Part shown: piece by piece, positions 47,841 through 60,190 of the stretch
Layout of the letters: every line of letters starts with the position of its first letter
Numbering within the stretch: position 1 is the stretch's first letter
Assembly (NCBI RefSeq): GCF_932526225.1
Contig: NC_064036.1
Span: 4,527,501-4,591,500 of the forward strand
Length of the DNA stretch: 64,000 nt
Source of the DNA: Nematostella vectensis
Lineage: Eukaryota > Cnidaria > Anthozoa > Actiniaria > Edwardsiidae
Reading direction: 5' to 3'
Notes under the pieces: model-generated
The model's input: only the letters and a program-made list of their open reading frames with translations
Told to the model about the DNA's origin: nothing
Databases searched by the model: none
Made by a program: the position numbers and the translations under genes

Positions 47841-49336
47841 ATAGGGAGAGGGCTGTTGTCAGTTTGAGGTGGCCCCTATTATAGGTGTTACAGCAATGCA
47901 CTTCCCCAACCATACCAGCCTTCCTGGTACAAAATATTTTCACACTTGTCATTTCAGAGTAAGAAACTCCGCAAGCCTGTCCATCAAAACGACTCTATCC
48001 CGCCATACAGATTTTCCTTTAGGTGCTGGCCCTTGCGCCATGACAGCCATGCGTCAAACACCAACCATAAGAATAGTAGCACCCCCACCAAACCAACCGC
48101 GGACAAGGACTCGCAACCTCTCAAAGTGGAGGTTTATGCTAGGATTGGGTTCTTGTCTGCATTTGTGCTCTTCAATGGAGTTTATTGGGCGGTTTTACGG
48201 ATATAATTGCAAGTAGTGGCAGACAGCAGTCCAGGTGCTGCAAGTCTTTATTTTGGAGTGTGATTTTAGAGGAACTGCACGGGAACTAGAATCGGCATTT
48301 TTTTCTTCATACAAAATGTTTTGGTGTTGGCGAAAGATGAGGACAAAAGATTCATATTAAGCAATAAGTGGACTATAAGCAGTCGAAATGGCGTACAGTC
48401 TTCCGTAAAGAATAACAAATTAGGTGAGTTTGCTTAGAGAAAAAACCCCAGATAATTGATAGCAGGTATCTTATTGTGGCGTGCAGCGCAAGTCAGCGAA
48501 ATTTACCTAGTTGTGATAACCTATAGAGTATGCTTTAGCGAAACTACATCCTAGGTCAAATTGAAAAATCTCTCACTCGGACGATTGGCCACGGATATAC
48601 CCTTAGGTCTGGCATCAAACACGCAGATACCGAAGTAGAAAGGGCAATAGGTTTTTAAGAGTTCTGTACAGTTAAAAATGCTGGCTCGAAACTGTAATTC
48701 AACTTTAGCTTCAATAAACTATATTGTTATTATCATTAAACTATCAATGAAAGTTTTTTTTTTTGCTCCGACGAAGGGCTACGCCTGAAACGTCAGCGCA
48801 ACTACTCAGTTTCAGAGGCGTATACCTTTTAAACTCGTGTTGATTTATACCTCGTCTACACCACGCCTACCATCTAGTTTTTCTACAGCTTGCCTGTAAT
48901 CTTTCTAGTTATATCATTTATCAATGAGTCACTGATTCACATGCAAACTTCCTTGCAATGGGCACAGCCCGCCGGTTCTGGTCATTTCTTAATAGTCTTA
49001 GAGAAAAACCCCGGCTCCACAAACTTCCCTCGATCACAATAGGCGTTGCTGCTAGAAGGTTATCTCACAAAACCTTGCACATATTGTTTGCTTGGTGAGG
49101 AGCTCCAGAACTAACATGGAAAAGTGTTTGTGATTTGTGAAATCAACTGTGACCAGTTGTTGTGTATGTTACAACTTTTATCCATAGAACTCATGGAATT
49201 AAATATCTAAAAAAAATAAAAGTACCTTATTTGGATTTATCCAGTTTGTGGATCGATCAAATTTTGGGCTACGCCATTAGACAGTGCCTTATGTGGTCAC
49301 TTGGTGAACCCGATTAGAGAGCCGGTACTGCCTGAA

Positions 49337-49578
49337 ACCACAGGCTTACCATCACCCCGTTGTTATCATCAGAATTATTTCCCGTAAATAATTACAAAAG
49401 GTCGAATGAAATCTCATAAAGTTGTCTTTGATGTCAATATTATGTCTTTTGGATTTTGTCTTTTTGTGATGTATTGACATCAAAGACAACTTTATGAGAT
49501 TTCATTCGACCTTTATTTTGTAATTATTTATGGGAAATAATTCTGATGATAACAACGGGAGGATGGTAAGCCTGTGGT
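49337..49578. mobile_element. palindromic MITE (long hairpin)
   Basis: Two arms of about 100 bp are nearly perfect reverse complements (ACCACAGGCTTACCATC ... GTTGTTATCATCAGAATTAT ... GTCGAATGAAATCTCATAAA ... TTGTCTTTGATGTCAATA), with a loop of about 40 bp near 49437-49475. GAA flanks both ends, compatible with a 3-bp target duplication. No coding capacity. Confidence 0.85.
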
Positions 49579-49690
49579 GAAACATCTCTCCTGGACAGTG
49601 CACCATAACCTTTTTGAAGAAGTTCCAAAGTTCCCTTGTATAAACTCGTCCATTCTTACACAGTCAGGCACCACGTTCTCAGTCTAAGAT

Positions 49691-49696
49691 TTTATT
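49691..49696 (-). terminator. candidate polyadenylation signal of spen
   Basis: Minus-strand AATAAA (GTGAATAAAATCTTAG) about 580 bp beyond the spen stop; the first clear one seen downstream. Confidence 0.4.
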
Positions 49697-50014
49697 CACA
49701 CGAACATTACATTTGTTACAGCGCCGAATTTATCCTTTCTGTAATTAATATATTTCATCTTATCATCACGGTTGTACAAACGCACTGGGTGCGTAATTAA
49801 TTAAAATGTTCTTCGTCTCCATGTTACTCATGTAAATCTATAAAATTCTAGAATATTCTATCTACTGAATGTGTGACTTGGGATCTGTAGCACCAGACTA
49901 GGTACGCTACGCCGGAAATCATGCCCTCGTCACATGTTCATGGTGAATCGTGATTGCTTAGCGCATATACACTTGACACACTAACTGTGCAGTTTGGGTA
50001 GACGAAGTCTCTAA

Positions 50015-50290
50015 TGCCTGCGGTTCAGTTAAACTCGATAGATACTGATACCAGATGAATACCAGTTGATACGCGACATGTACTCATGACCGGAGTTCAG
50101 TTGGACGTAAAACATGCCGGCTGACCGCGGTTTTAGTTGGACAAGATATGTGCTGGTGACCGTGGTTTTAGTTGGACGCAACACATGCTGATGTCCAAAG
50201 TTCAGTTTGATGGATGCGATACACATTAATGCCCTAGGATCCAGTCGGACACGATACACCGAATCACCGCGGTTTAGACGGACGCGACTA
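50015..50290. repeat. ~35-bp array starting at the spen stop codon
   Basis: Minus-strand units begin TCGCGTCCGTCTAAACCGCG (the first includes the last codons and TAA of spen). They repeat as TCGTGTCCGACTGGA, TTGCGTCCAACTAAAACC, TCTTGTCCAACTAAAACC and TTACGTCCAACTGAA, for about eight diverged units through the 3' UTR. Confidence 0.65.
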
Positions 50291-53200
50291 CAACCATGAG
50301 ATGGCCACTGTCCGCGGCACTGTCGAGTAGGTCAGGTGATACGCGGGCGAGGTGTTCCTGCGCAAAGTCACACGGCGGAAAGATATGGAGCACATAGCTT
50401 GGCTAAAAAAGACAAAAGATTAAGTGAGTTGGTGATAACGAGTGACAATGATGTTCATACTAATGGCGAAATACCGAGTTCTGGATTCGATCAAAAATAT
50501 ACAAAATATGGAGTGGATAACAAAATAACGAATTCTGTGCGAGATGTCTAAAACAAAGCTCAAATCACACTGTAGCGGTGCCAGTACTCTATGAACAGTG
50601 TGACGCTCACTACAGTGGCCACCTTGACAGTTTTGTGAAAAAGGCCAAGGAAGTAAGAAACGTGTTATCTGATCGGCATCAACGTCACCATCCTCGGGGC
50701 GTCGAGGTCAGCCTAACGAGGCGGAGGATGGGGGGGGGGGGGGGGGGGGCATCGACGCTCTTAGTTCCCGAGGATGACACCTCACAAGTAACACTCGACT
50801 CGGACAAACGCGACTTCTGGGTGCTCACCTGTACACTCCCAGGCCGAGCGACGTTGATAATTCCAGCGGCTTGTTTCTGCTGAAGGTAGTTGATGAAGCC
50901 GTTCTTGAGCGCGCGTGTCTGCGCATGCACGTCTAGCGGATCCCTCCCACACGGAAGAGCAAGCAGGAGGCAATGATCTGCTTCGCACTGAAACAGAAAA
51001 ATGTTATGAGCTTCATCTTCTTAGGCTCTCTAAGGGGGTACTACAGCACAATAGTTCACCCAGCGAGAGTGTTGCAGTGCAGACACTAGCACTATGAGCA
51101 CAAAGAGTGCATCCAATCGTTGTAAGTAGAAGTACAAAATATAGTTTTTTTTATTGGCTAACAATGAAAACACGTTCGATTGCTCGAAATGCAGACATTG
51201 TAAAGAGACTTCACATTTGTAGCAACATCCTGTTCAAAGCCGCAAACACGATGCGCGGAGGCGCGCCCCCGGGGTAGTCACCCATTTCTCCCTCTTACCT
51301 GCATTCTCCTGACCACCCCCTCTAACTGAGACTGCTCCAGCTTCATCCTTTGCGCGATGCGTAGCGGCGGCGGTACCGTCGCCATTGCTTGGGCTGCTGG
51401 CGCTTGAGGGAGGGAGGCCTCCGCCAGCCGCGAGTTCCCGGACAAATAGTGCATCTGGACGGCGGCCGTGTCATTCTTCAGCGCCACCAGACCTTGCCAC
51501 ACTACAGGATAACGGCACAGTAGCTCCAGTAGGGTGTCGTCATTGGACTGCTGGGTAGGAGGAGGAGGGTTGTACCCCTGCAGAGGCGGTGGCGGGGGCA
51601 AGGATGAAGGCGAGGTAATGGGTGGGGTGCCAGGTAACCCTGGGAGGACAGCTGGCTTCGTATTGATTATGGGCGAGGTACCTAGGGGTGCACGGCTGAG
51701 CGGGGATGTGTCGTAGGGCGTGTCTCCCCTCACTGGTGAAGGACCCACAACGTCATACGGTGGGCGTGACATAGGAACAGTAGTCCTGTCAATCACCCTG
51801 CTTTTGTTTGATGGTTCTTCTGGTGGTGGGGGTGGCGGGGGAGGCGGTGGTGGTGAATCCTCATGTGGGGTGTGTCTGCGTTTTCTCTCCTCCCGGTGCG
51901 ACGCCCAGGGCGATCTAGATGGATCTCTCTCCTCACGCGATAACCTCTTCTCCACTTCCACTTTACGGGCTTTATCCTCGCCATTTTCACATTCCTCTTC
52001 ATTATCATCAAAGCTCGGTCTTCTATGCTTTTCGTATGGTTCTTGCGTCCCGTCCGGTGTCCACCTGTGCTCTTTCTCTACTTGATCTTGCTCCTCATGC
52101 ACACGAGGAAGAGGGACGTCTTTTTCAAAGTTTTCAGGTTCCTCGACTGGCGTTCGAGCTCGCCGTGTCTTCTTCTCCCTCTTCCTTTCTTTCTTTTCTC
52201 TTTTTTCTTTCTTCTTTTTCTCCGTGGGCAGAGAAGGTTCCGGAGTGGGTGGTGGCGCGTCTGCTGCTGGTCTCTTAGTGCTCTCCGTCAACTCTGAAGT
52301 CTTGTCGGGTTGTGTGACTCTTTCCTCTTCCTTGACCTTCTTCCGCCGCTTGGCCACCACCTCTTCCTCCGTGTCGCTCCCTCGAGAGCCACCCTCCCCT
52401 GGCTGCAGTGGCCTCTTGCTCTTTTTCTCTTTCTTCTTTTTACCTTTTCTCTCTTCCGCCAACTCAGATTTATTTTCCACAGATGGCATCCTTTCACGAT
52501 TCTCGGCCTTTGGAATGCTGTGTTCAGGCTTTTCTGGGTAGTCCTGGTGCTGTGATGGCTTGTGATCACGTGGCTCTCGCTCGTCATCGTACGAGCCCAC
52601 ACTACTCTCCCGATCTGGCCCTCGGTCTCGATCGCGATCCCCTTGCGACCAGCGGCTTCCTCCTTCAGGATAATACCTGTCACCCTCGGTATAATCACCT
52701 TCATGTCGATCCCTCGGTCCGCGGTCCATGTGCCGACCCTCCCTTTCCCGTTCCCGCTCCCGTTCTCTTTGCCTTCGGTAGTTGTACTCCTTCAGCTGTT
52801 GGTCAAAGTCGTCGCTCTCGTACTCGTGCCCAGGCCCACCCTCGTAGTTGTCCCTGTGTCGTGGGTTAGACTCGTGAGGGTAAAGGCCGTTATTGGAGTA
52901 GTTGTCATTGTATTCCATGCGTGAGTGCCATGGCCGGTACCCCTGCCCCCTGCGCGGACCCCCACGCATCCCTCGGCTGTTGCCACGCCTGTTATCGTAG
53001 TACCCGCTGCTGTGTCCACGTGGACGGTCAGGGGGTGGGTAGTCATACCGTCTGCCTCCTCCGCCACCCTCGCTGTGGCCCATGCGCTGTAGAGTATCAT
53101 AGAACAACTGCCTGCTCTCACGGCTCACGAACTCAACCTGTTGACAAAGGCAAATGCTGGCTTAGCTGGATCTTTAGTTTTTAGATATAGACCCTTATTT

Positions 53201-56200
53201 TTGTATATTTCTTTAGATGAATATTCCATTTTATCCCATTTATACAACATTAGACTTCAAATACAATGCTACCTCCATTAAAGCCGCATTGTCACCAGTT
53301 TACTTCCGGAGGTGCGACGGAAACCTCAACCGTTAAAAGACAAAAGAATCTATTAAAATCCGAGATATTAAACATGCCATCCGCTCTAAATTATCAATCG
53401 CATTCTCAAAGAAACTTCCAATAAACACACTGCTTTCAATATTTTGAAATATTTTTCGCGTTTTCCGTTAAAAATCATCGGATATTATTATGTAATCGAC
53501 CGGAAGTAAACTGGTGACAATGCGGCTTTAAGCGCATACTTTATGTACAGCTGCATCCAGATCTAGTCATCACCCACAATAGTAACTTTTTCTCACTTTA
53601 TGGTCTTTCAGTGTTACATTGACATTACATGAAAATGAAAAAATGTTACAGTTGCAGGAGATTATCAGGTATTAACAAATACAGTACAATATGTGACGTA
53701 CCCTCACTCTTCGCGAGAACATGGTCCTCCCCTTCATCTGTGCATGAGCGATGGTGGCAGAGTCAACGCTGTCGAAACTGACCAAAGCTTGATTGGTAAC
53801 ACGGTTGATCACCACTTTGGTGACTCGCCCATAGCGGCCAAAGTGCCGCTCAACTTGCTGTTCGCTAAGGCTGTTGGTGACACCTCCCACCCAGATGGTG
53901 TTAATTGGATTCACTTTGCCAAAGCCGACCTAAGGGAATAGAAACGTAGTATATGTTTACAATAACTACAATAATAGCTTATACACAAATATGTCTGAAT
54001 TTCAATACATGATTCCAAAAATGCCAAACGTATGTTTTACAGATAATGTCCAGCAGGGCCCCACAATGTTAACATTACATGTTAAGTGTAATAAAACATT
54101 CAGAACATACAGCATTAAGCAAGGTTTAGGAGATAGCTGTTTGTGGTGTGTGCCCCTTCGTATAAATTTGAACCTAAAGTAATGTAGATCATCAAGCTAT
54201 AAAGTGTTCTTCCCAAACAACATGTATTCTTGAGAAACAATGGGATGAGCCTGAATATTTCAGGCAGGACAATCTTATATCACTGGTTTTTTGTAAGCAT
54301 ACCTTGACTCTGTTACGGCCTACATATTCCCTGTCCATCTTTCGTCGGGCCTGAATAGCACTACTTAGTTCAGCAAACTGCACAAATGCATAGGGGTTGT
54401 TGCCTGGTTGTTTCTTGATATCTACATCCTGTGGAAAACAAACAATGTCAATGCAAAGATAAATTGCATGACATCTTTATGAACTGGGCATTGGATTCTA
54501 TGCATGACATCTTTATGATCTGGGTATTGGATTCTAAGCCAATTCACAAAAACTAAAGATTAAATCTGAAGTAGGAGCCATTACTAGAAATGAAATAAAA
54601 AAATTCCAAATAACATATTTTTGGGACTTTATAATATATGAGCTATGGATTGAAATCATGATGTTGTGCTTTCAACAATTTCTTCATGGAATTATGTAAT
54701 ACTGATTTGAATATTTAAAAAAGTGATGTTGCAAATTTCTAGAAAAACCCTTGAAAGAGTAATTAGAAATTGTATATTTGACTACTTTTATCATTCTTGT
54801 CTTGGCCATTTTTGGGGTGTCATGGCCCATATAGAATCTATGATTGTTCACTTTTGTCATACCCCCCATATATCTCGCAACTACACTTACTATAACTTCC
54901 CCATATCGCTCAAAAGCCTCCTTCAAGTCCCCATATGTAGTTGTCTTCTCAATGTTACCAACAAATAGAGTTCTTGTGCATCCAGGGTCAAACTCATCTT
55001 CGGAGTAATTAGAAATGCTCCCACCACCGCGATGTCGAGGTGGGAAATCACTTCCTTCAAACTTCTCATCTGAACAAAGTGAAACATGGAACTAAATAAC
55101 TACTCAGGAAACCAGCAATATGCAAAAGAAATAACAGAGTCAAAGTATTTGAGTCAATAATCATAATTGTTGCATGATGTGAACCTAAATTTGGGATAGT
55201 TACCATATTTACCCATGTATAATGCACACCCGCGTATTATCCACACCCCAATTTTGAAGGCCTTTTTCATTAAAAATTAAAAAACATGCACATATAATAT
55301 GCAACCCAATTTTTTTAGCTCATTTTCCAGAAAAAAAGTTTGAAATAGCAAGGAAATGAGGAACAACCAAATAAGAAACAGAAGTATCAAAATAAAGGAT
55401 GTGAAATGCTTGAACGTGATAAGATTGATGCTGAACTTGAAGGTGATAATCACTTTGAACCTCTTAGTCATCAGCAGCGCATCTTAGCATAACTGAAAAG
55501 CTGTTATTCTCATCGCTGATGGTTTGTATTTCACATGGGAAATCAAAATGGGTTGACTGCAATTTCCTCCATTTTAGAAGATGTGCAGACAGAATGGGTT
55601 GAGTAAATTCTAACATAGCAGACAACAAGAAAATCATGAAGAAAGCCTAAATAATTGCACTATGTTAATGCATATGAATTACCATGCCAGTGTTGTATCT
55701 GCATTTCAGCACCAAGAAACATTTTCCCTTGACAAACTTCTAACGCACGTTCAGCTTCCTCAGGCCTTCAAAAAATATGCATCATATCATCACTAAATGC
55801 ATGTAACTGATATTAAAAAGTGAATAACGTTTTACCTTCTAAAATAGATAATTGCAGAGCGGCTCCCACCAGTGCCATGTATGTATATGCGGGTCACCTC
55901 TCCATGCTTTTTAAATTCATGGTATAAACCCTCTCTTATGCTTCCATCTAGATTAAGGACATTCACTGTTAGAAAGCTCTGCATCACCATAATATCTTAA
56001 TCTACAACTGTGTGTAATTTTATTTTTGCATCCTAGTGAAAATATGAAAGAGTGTAAAATCAAGTAAAACCTTTCTTTTCACTTCACCTGAGTATGATAA
56101 AAATTGAGTAATTTCATATACTGTAAAATAGATTATATAAGAAGAGGATCTAGTGGTTTCCTCTGTGCAATTTCAAGGTTTGAATTAATCATCTTGATGT

Positions 56201-59200
56201 GAGATGCTAAAAGCAGAATATAGTATCTACAGTATCTAAAAGATCAAAGAACACTTAATAAACCTAGATAGCTATTTTAGTTATTATGCAAGATTTTGAC
56301 TGTATTTGATCTTCCCTAAAAAGCACCCCAATCATTATTTTCCCATACAAGTGCCTCTTTAAAGCCGCATTGTCACCAGTTTACTTCCGGAGGTCCGGCA
56401 GAAACCTCAACCGTTGAAAGACAAAAGAATCTATTAGAATCCGAGATATTTAACAGGCCATGCACTCTAAATTACCAATCAGATCCTCAAAGAATCTTCC
56501 AATAGACACAATGCTTGAAATATTTTGAAATATTTTTCGCGTTTTCCGTTAAAAATTATAGGAGATTGTTACGTAATCGACCGGAAGTAAACTGGGGACA
56601 ATGCAGCTTTAAGGCCTGTGACTACCCACCACTAGATCTTGTGGACAAATTCTGCACACACAAGGCAGAGGTTGTCTTTGTGGTCTTTGATGTTGTTGAG
56701 CTGTCACTGTCACTACCACTCTCGCCGTCGCTGCTAGAGCTGCTACTCGAGCTGTCTGATTGGCTATGGCTGCTGTCACTGCCACCCTCACTGCTCCTAT
56801 CAGGGCTCTGTACTTTTTCATTATACGAGTCTGATAGGGATGAAAGAAAAATGTTTCAAATCAGCTCATTTACCATCAAATAAAGTTGGATAATTAGTTT
56901 AAGTACTTAGCACGTTATAATAAACAACATATCAGATGCAACTTTTAAAATTTAAAAGCAACTTTTTGTTAAGTACATATCATGGAAATTTGTAACTTCT
57001 GACCCGGCAATCAAAAAAGAGCAAGGATAATCAATTAAAAAATTCATTGAAAAAAGCCAAAATTTCAGGAATATGAATTTTGGTCTCACAATATTAGTGT
57101 TTGAACAGTTTTTTTTTTCTCTTCACAGTGGTTGTGTGCAAGGTTTTTTTTTCAAATGTCTGATACTATCACAAAGAAATAATCATCCCAGCTGTATCAG
57201 CTAGCTGTGGAGACACACCTGGTTTTGGCAAGGGTCGTTTATGGCTAACATCACGATCTCTGTTATACCCGGGTCCCCTTTGGGCAGAGTATCTTGTGCT
57301 ACCTCGATCAACCCTACTGTTAGGCCCGCCATCGTCATCGCTGTAACCGCCATCATAGTTGTAATGTGGGCGTCGTTCATTGTACCTCCCTTCAGGAGCT
57401 CTAAACAAGAAAATGTCAAAAGTCAGATTAACGAATTTGAGTCTTGAAGTGAAGATGAGAAATGCTGCAAGTAGAATAAGAGGTTAATAAAAATACAATT
57501 AATGGCTGGAATATCAGATTAATATTTGTTAATGTTGCACTAGTCTTGTTGTGTTCAGCTGCTGGAAAATGGCATTAGTACAGTATATCAATAGTCAAAT
57601 AACTTTCTACTCACCTCTACTTGTCTACACACACTAACCCCTGGATGAGCCCTAAACCTCTCTCCACTGCTCAACTTGCAACGAAATTTCATCCCTAAGT
57701 AATTTATCCCTTTGGATCCAAAATCCACTAATGGATGACAACACAATAACATGGCAGGGAGAGAACATATCCCGAAACATAATAGAATCTTGAGCCCTTC
57801 ACACTTAAATTATCCCTGTACTACACAAATCTACACATATCCAGAAAACACAGCTCCAAGGCACTTGGTAATCACTGATTCTTGGTGCATAATGATGACA
57901 CAATGATGAAACATTCCCCCATTTTCTGAGATCCAAAAGGTAGCATAACTGGGTGTCAAAACAACTTTATAGTGCACTCCATAAAAATAGCCATTCTTCT
58001 TTGCAGGTTTAAAGGAACTCTTCCACATTTTCCATGACACAACTGGATTTCCAATGGTTCCAATCCAGAAAGTCTATCAGACATTTGTAGATCCTGTAAG
58101 TTACAATAGTGGCAGCTTGGGCAAAAATCAATTTTCCAATGACAGCATGATGGATAATTGAAGCAGAACATATCCTTCCTCATTTGAAGACAAATCCATT
58201 GATCACATTTGTCGATAGATCATCAAACAGATCTGAATTCAAAAGATATGTGAGTGCAAATCCCCCTACCTAGCAGGATAATGAGTTAATTCTACTACAA
58301 AAATACCCAAGACATGACCTTTATGGCCAGCAATTTTTTGCTCAAAGCAATTTTTTTTGCTCAAAGCAATTTTTTGCTCAAAGCGTTTGCATATTGCCCT
58401 ACCAATGGAGATAAATATGCTTGCAAAATTTGTTTGAATCAATTCTTGGTCTTGGTGGGTAACAAATTATTAGCTTTAGCTTGCCTAGTGAACTATTATT
58501 TAAATTTAAGACAAGCAGAGAGTGCTATTGTAAAAACATGAACAAACCAGTGCAAAACCACAGCATACCATGCAGAGGACTGTGGAAGGACTGAGAAAAA
58601 ATGAACGCGAAATGCATGCATCTAATTCAAATGAGTGTTAGACCAGAGAGTAAGAAATGTGTTTTTGTTATTAAGGAGTATCAATGACATGCCTATAAAC
58701 AAACTGTGTAACATACTCCCTGTTGTTGAATTCTTTAATCAGATCTTCGTCCAGCATTGCACAATTAACCCTTCTTTGCTCAATCAAACTCCCTGTAAGT
58801 GAGTGAAACTTGGGTTTCCATCTTTTTCAGCCATCATGCCATGTGTGCTTCATAATTACCCGAATTTTCTTGGTTTTATTCCAAAATTCCATAAAGAACC
58901 ATTGTAGCTCTTCTCGAAGCTTGCAATAAACTCGACGACATTTAAATCTTCATTTTACCATATGTAACAAGAGATGACAAGTGCCAATAACTTCCATAAT
59001 TTTATAAATCTGCTGCATACTTCCATTTGCCTTCAAGACCATGCCATCCTTCAAAAAGCCATGATATCTTGCAGCTTGGTTCTTGGATTTGGACATTACT
59101 GTGTTTGACACCCAGGCAAACCAAAGAGCTTTTTTTCCCACTGATCCATGACATAATATGATGATCTATACCATGCTATCCTTGTTTACTGTGAAATGCT

Positions 59201-60190
59201 GTTTCCCCAATCTCACTCAGAATAACAAAGCCCTGCAAAGTTTGCAAATAATTTTCACTTACCCCTCTGTTCGTCGGTCATACCTCCGTCCCCTTGGAGG
59301 GGAAGGTATGGCAGGTTCATGTACCCTTGATACGCCAGTTGACGATGGCTCATTGTAATCGGTCCTCAACTCACGATCCCCAATCCTGTTAGGAGATTCA
59401 TGTGCTTTTGTGGCACTTCTGATATCCACAAAATCCACAAAAGATGCCCTGCCACCCTCTGCACTTCTTTTGGGCAAAATCTTTACACTCTCAACCCTTC
59501 CATATCTGCAGCAAAAAAGGAAATCAAAATGAATGAATTAGTTGTGGTAATTGGCAGGGCAGGTGGTCTACTGTAAACAGAAGGGAAGAGAAGAAGTTAC
59601 TAAAAATTGGGAAAAAAGCCAGTATATTTACACATGGCGTAGACTTTAATATCTATATGGAAACCTTACACTGTTCTCTAATTTTTAATATGTATAACAG
59701 GATCCTTATATACTTATTATAACTGGGGTTTTATTGCGTTGCTTGCCTTTGGGGGTAAACCAATTTTACAAGGCTTTGATCACAAAAACACATTAAACGC
59801 ACAAATAAGAGTAAGCAATAATACTGCGTGTTGATCGGTGCTTAGATGACCGGCGGTATTGCGGTTGTAAAATAAGCGGTGTTCGAATAGAAGAGTCTAG
59901 GATGAAGAAGTAGAAAAGTCTAGGATCAAGATTACCACGAGCGTAGATATTGGCGTCCAAATATCCTGCACGTAGACTCGTTTAAAACAGATCCAACGGA
60001 TCTGTTTTAAACACACCAAAATATTTCCCAGAGTACACGTCGAGAAGCAGTACTTTTTAACTTGGAATAAACCCTATGATGACAAAGGACTGTTGGGTCT
60101 ATCGTACCTGGTAAAATGCTTCACAATGTCTTCTTCTCGGATGTTTTCAGGAAGGTTTCCAACCCAAAGATGGCGAGTTTCGCGCACCAT
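50274..60190 (-). CDS. spen: Split ends (Spen/SHARP-type) RNA-binding transcriptional co-repressor, complete, 12 exons
   Basis: Nuclear RNA-binding adaptor that recruits co-repressors through its SPOC domain. Exons (-): 60190-60108, 59505-59263, 57400-57219, 56830-56630, 55947-55836, 55765-55683, 55069-54891, 54428-54303, 53929-53702, 53137-51299, 50987-50829, 50402-50274; 3564 nt, 1187 aa, all phases compatible. RRM1 at about 6-82 (HLWVGNLPENIREED, YGRVESVKILPKRSAEGG). RRM2 at about 219-298 (SALCVQNL, HEFKKHGEV). RRM3 at about 332-408 (RTLFVGNIEKTTTYGDL). RRM4 at about 412-482 (NTIWVGGV, HFGRYGRVTKVV). Then a 540-residue charged, disordered region with RE repeats, Lys-rich stretches and a run of 11 Pro. 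The SPOC domain spans about 1029-1187 (YPVVWQGLVALKNDTAAVQ, PPLRIAQRMKLEQ, HCLLLALPCGRD, YVLHIFPPCDF). Four RRMs plus SPOC set it apart from RBM15 (three RRMs). It is far shorter than fly or vertebrate Spen (thousands of residues). Confidence 0.93.
50730..50749. repeat. poly-G tract (20 G)
   Basis: Uninterrupted G run on + in the last spen intron (poly-C in the transcript), between the two exons that build the SPOC domain. Confidence 0.9.
53278..53531. mobile_element. 254-bp MITE, copy 1 (spen intron 9)
   Basis: Inverted termini AGCCGCATTGTCACCAGTTT and AAACTGGTGACAATGCGGCT, extending through ACTTCCGG/CCGGAAGT, bounded by TTAA at each end. About 90% like the copy at 56359-56612 by eye and the same length. 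Confidence 0.88.
56359..56612. mobile_element. 254-bp MITE, copy 2 (spen intron 4)
   Basis: Same element as 53278-53531, same orientation, TTAA at each end. Its right end is about 17 bp inside the intron from the exon 4 donor at 56629. Confidence 0.88.
59980..60012. repeat. perfect 15-bp-arm hairpin
   Basis: GTTTAAAACAGATCC, AAC, GGATCTGTTTTAAAC: a perfect inverted repeat with a 3-nt loop, about 100 bp inside spen intron 1. Confidence 0.9.

Larger units (their letters stand above)
42223..48206 (+). pseudogene. Cys-loop receptor paralogue, inactivated (inverted copy of 22824-30237)
   Basis: All eight exons of the intact paralogue are present in order: 42223-42278, 42914-43041, 43674-43741, 44009-44139, 45705-45787, 46367-46498, 46919-47237 and 47958-48206, with canonical splice sites. 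Three lesions are visible. First, exon 4 has a 96-bp in-frame deletion (131 versus 227 bp) between ACATG direct repeats, removing 32 residues including loop A. Second, a GGA-to-TGA nonsense change lies at 44117-44119. Third, exon 7 has a 1-bp deletion just before 47062 in the PAR/M2 start, giving an immediate TAA. The Cys-loop exon and the M4 exon (ending YWAVLRI-stop) are still open, so decay looks recent. It may still be transcribed. A sequencing error could explain the 1-bp loss but not the other two. Confidence 0.88.
48207..50273. other. intergenic between the receptor pseudogene and spen (convergent)
   Basis: Holds a candidate AATAAA at about 48712 (+), a palindromic MITE (49337-49578), a minus-strand polyadenylation signal (49691-49696) and the tandem array that starts at the spen stop. 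No further gene seen. Confidence 0.5.

Noticed and set aside
51534-53184. Several long + strand frames opposite spen
   Set aside because: Shadows of the large GC-rich, low-complexity spen exon; the minus-strand frame has family homology and consistent splicing.
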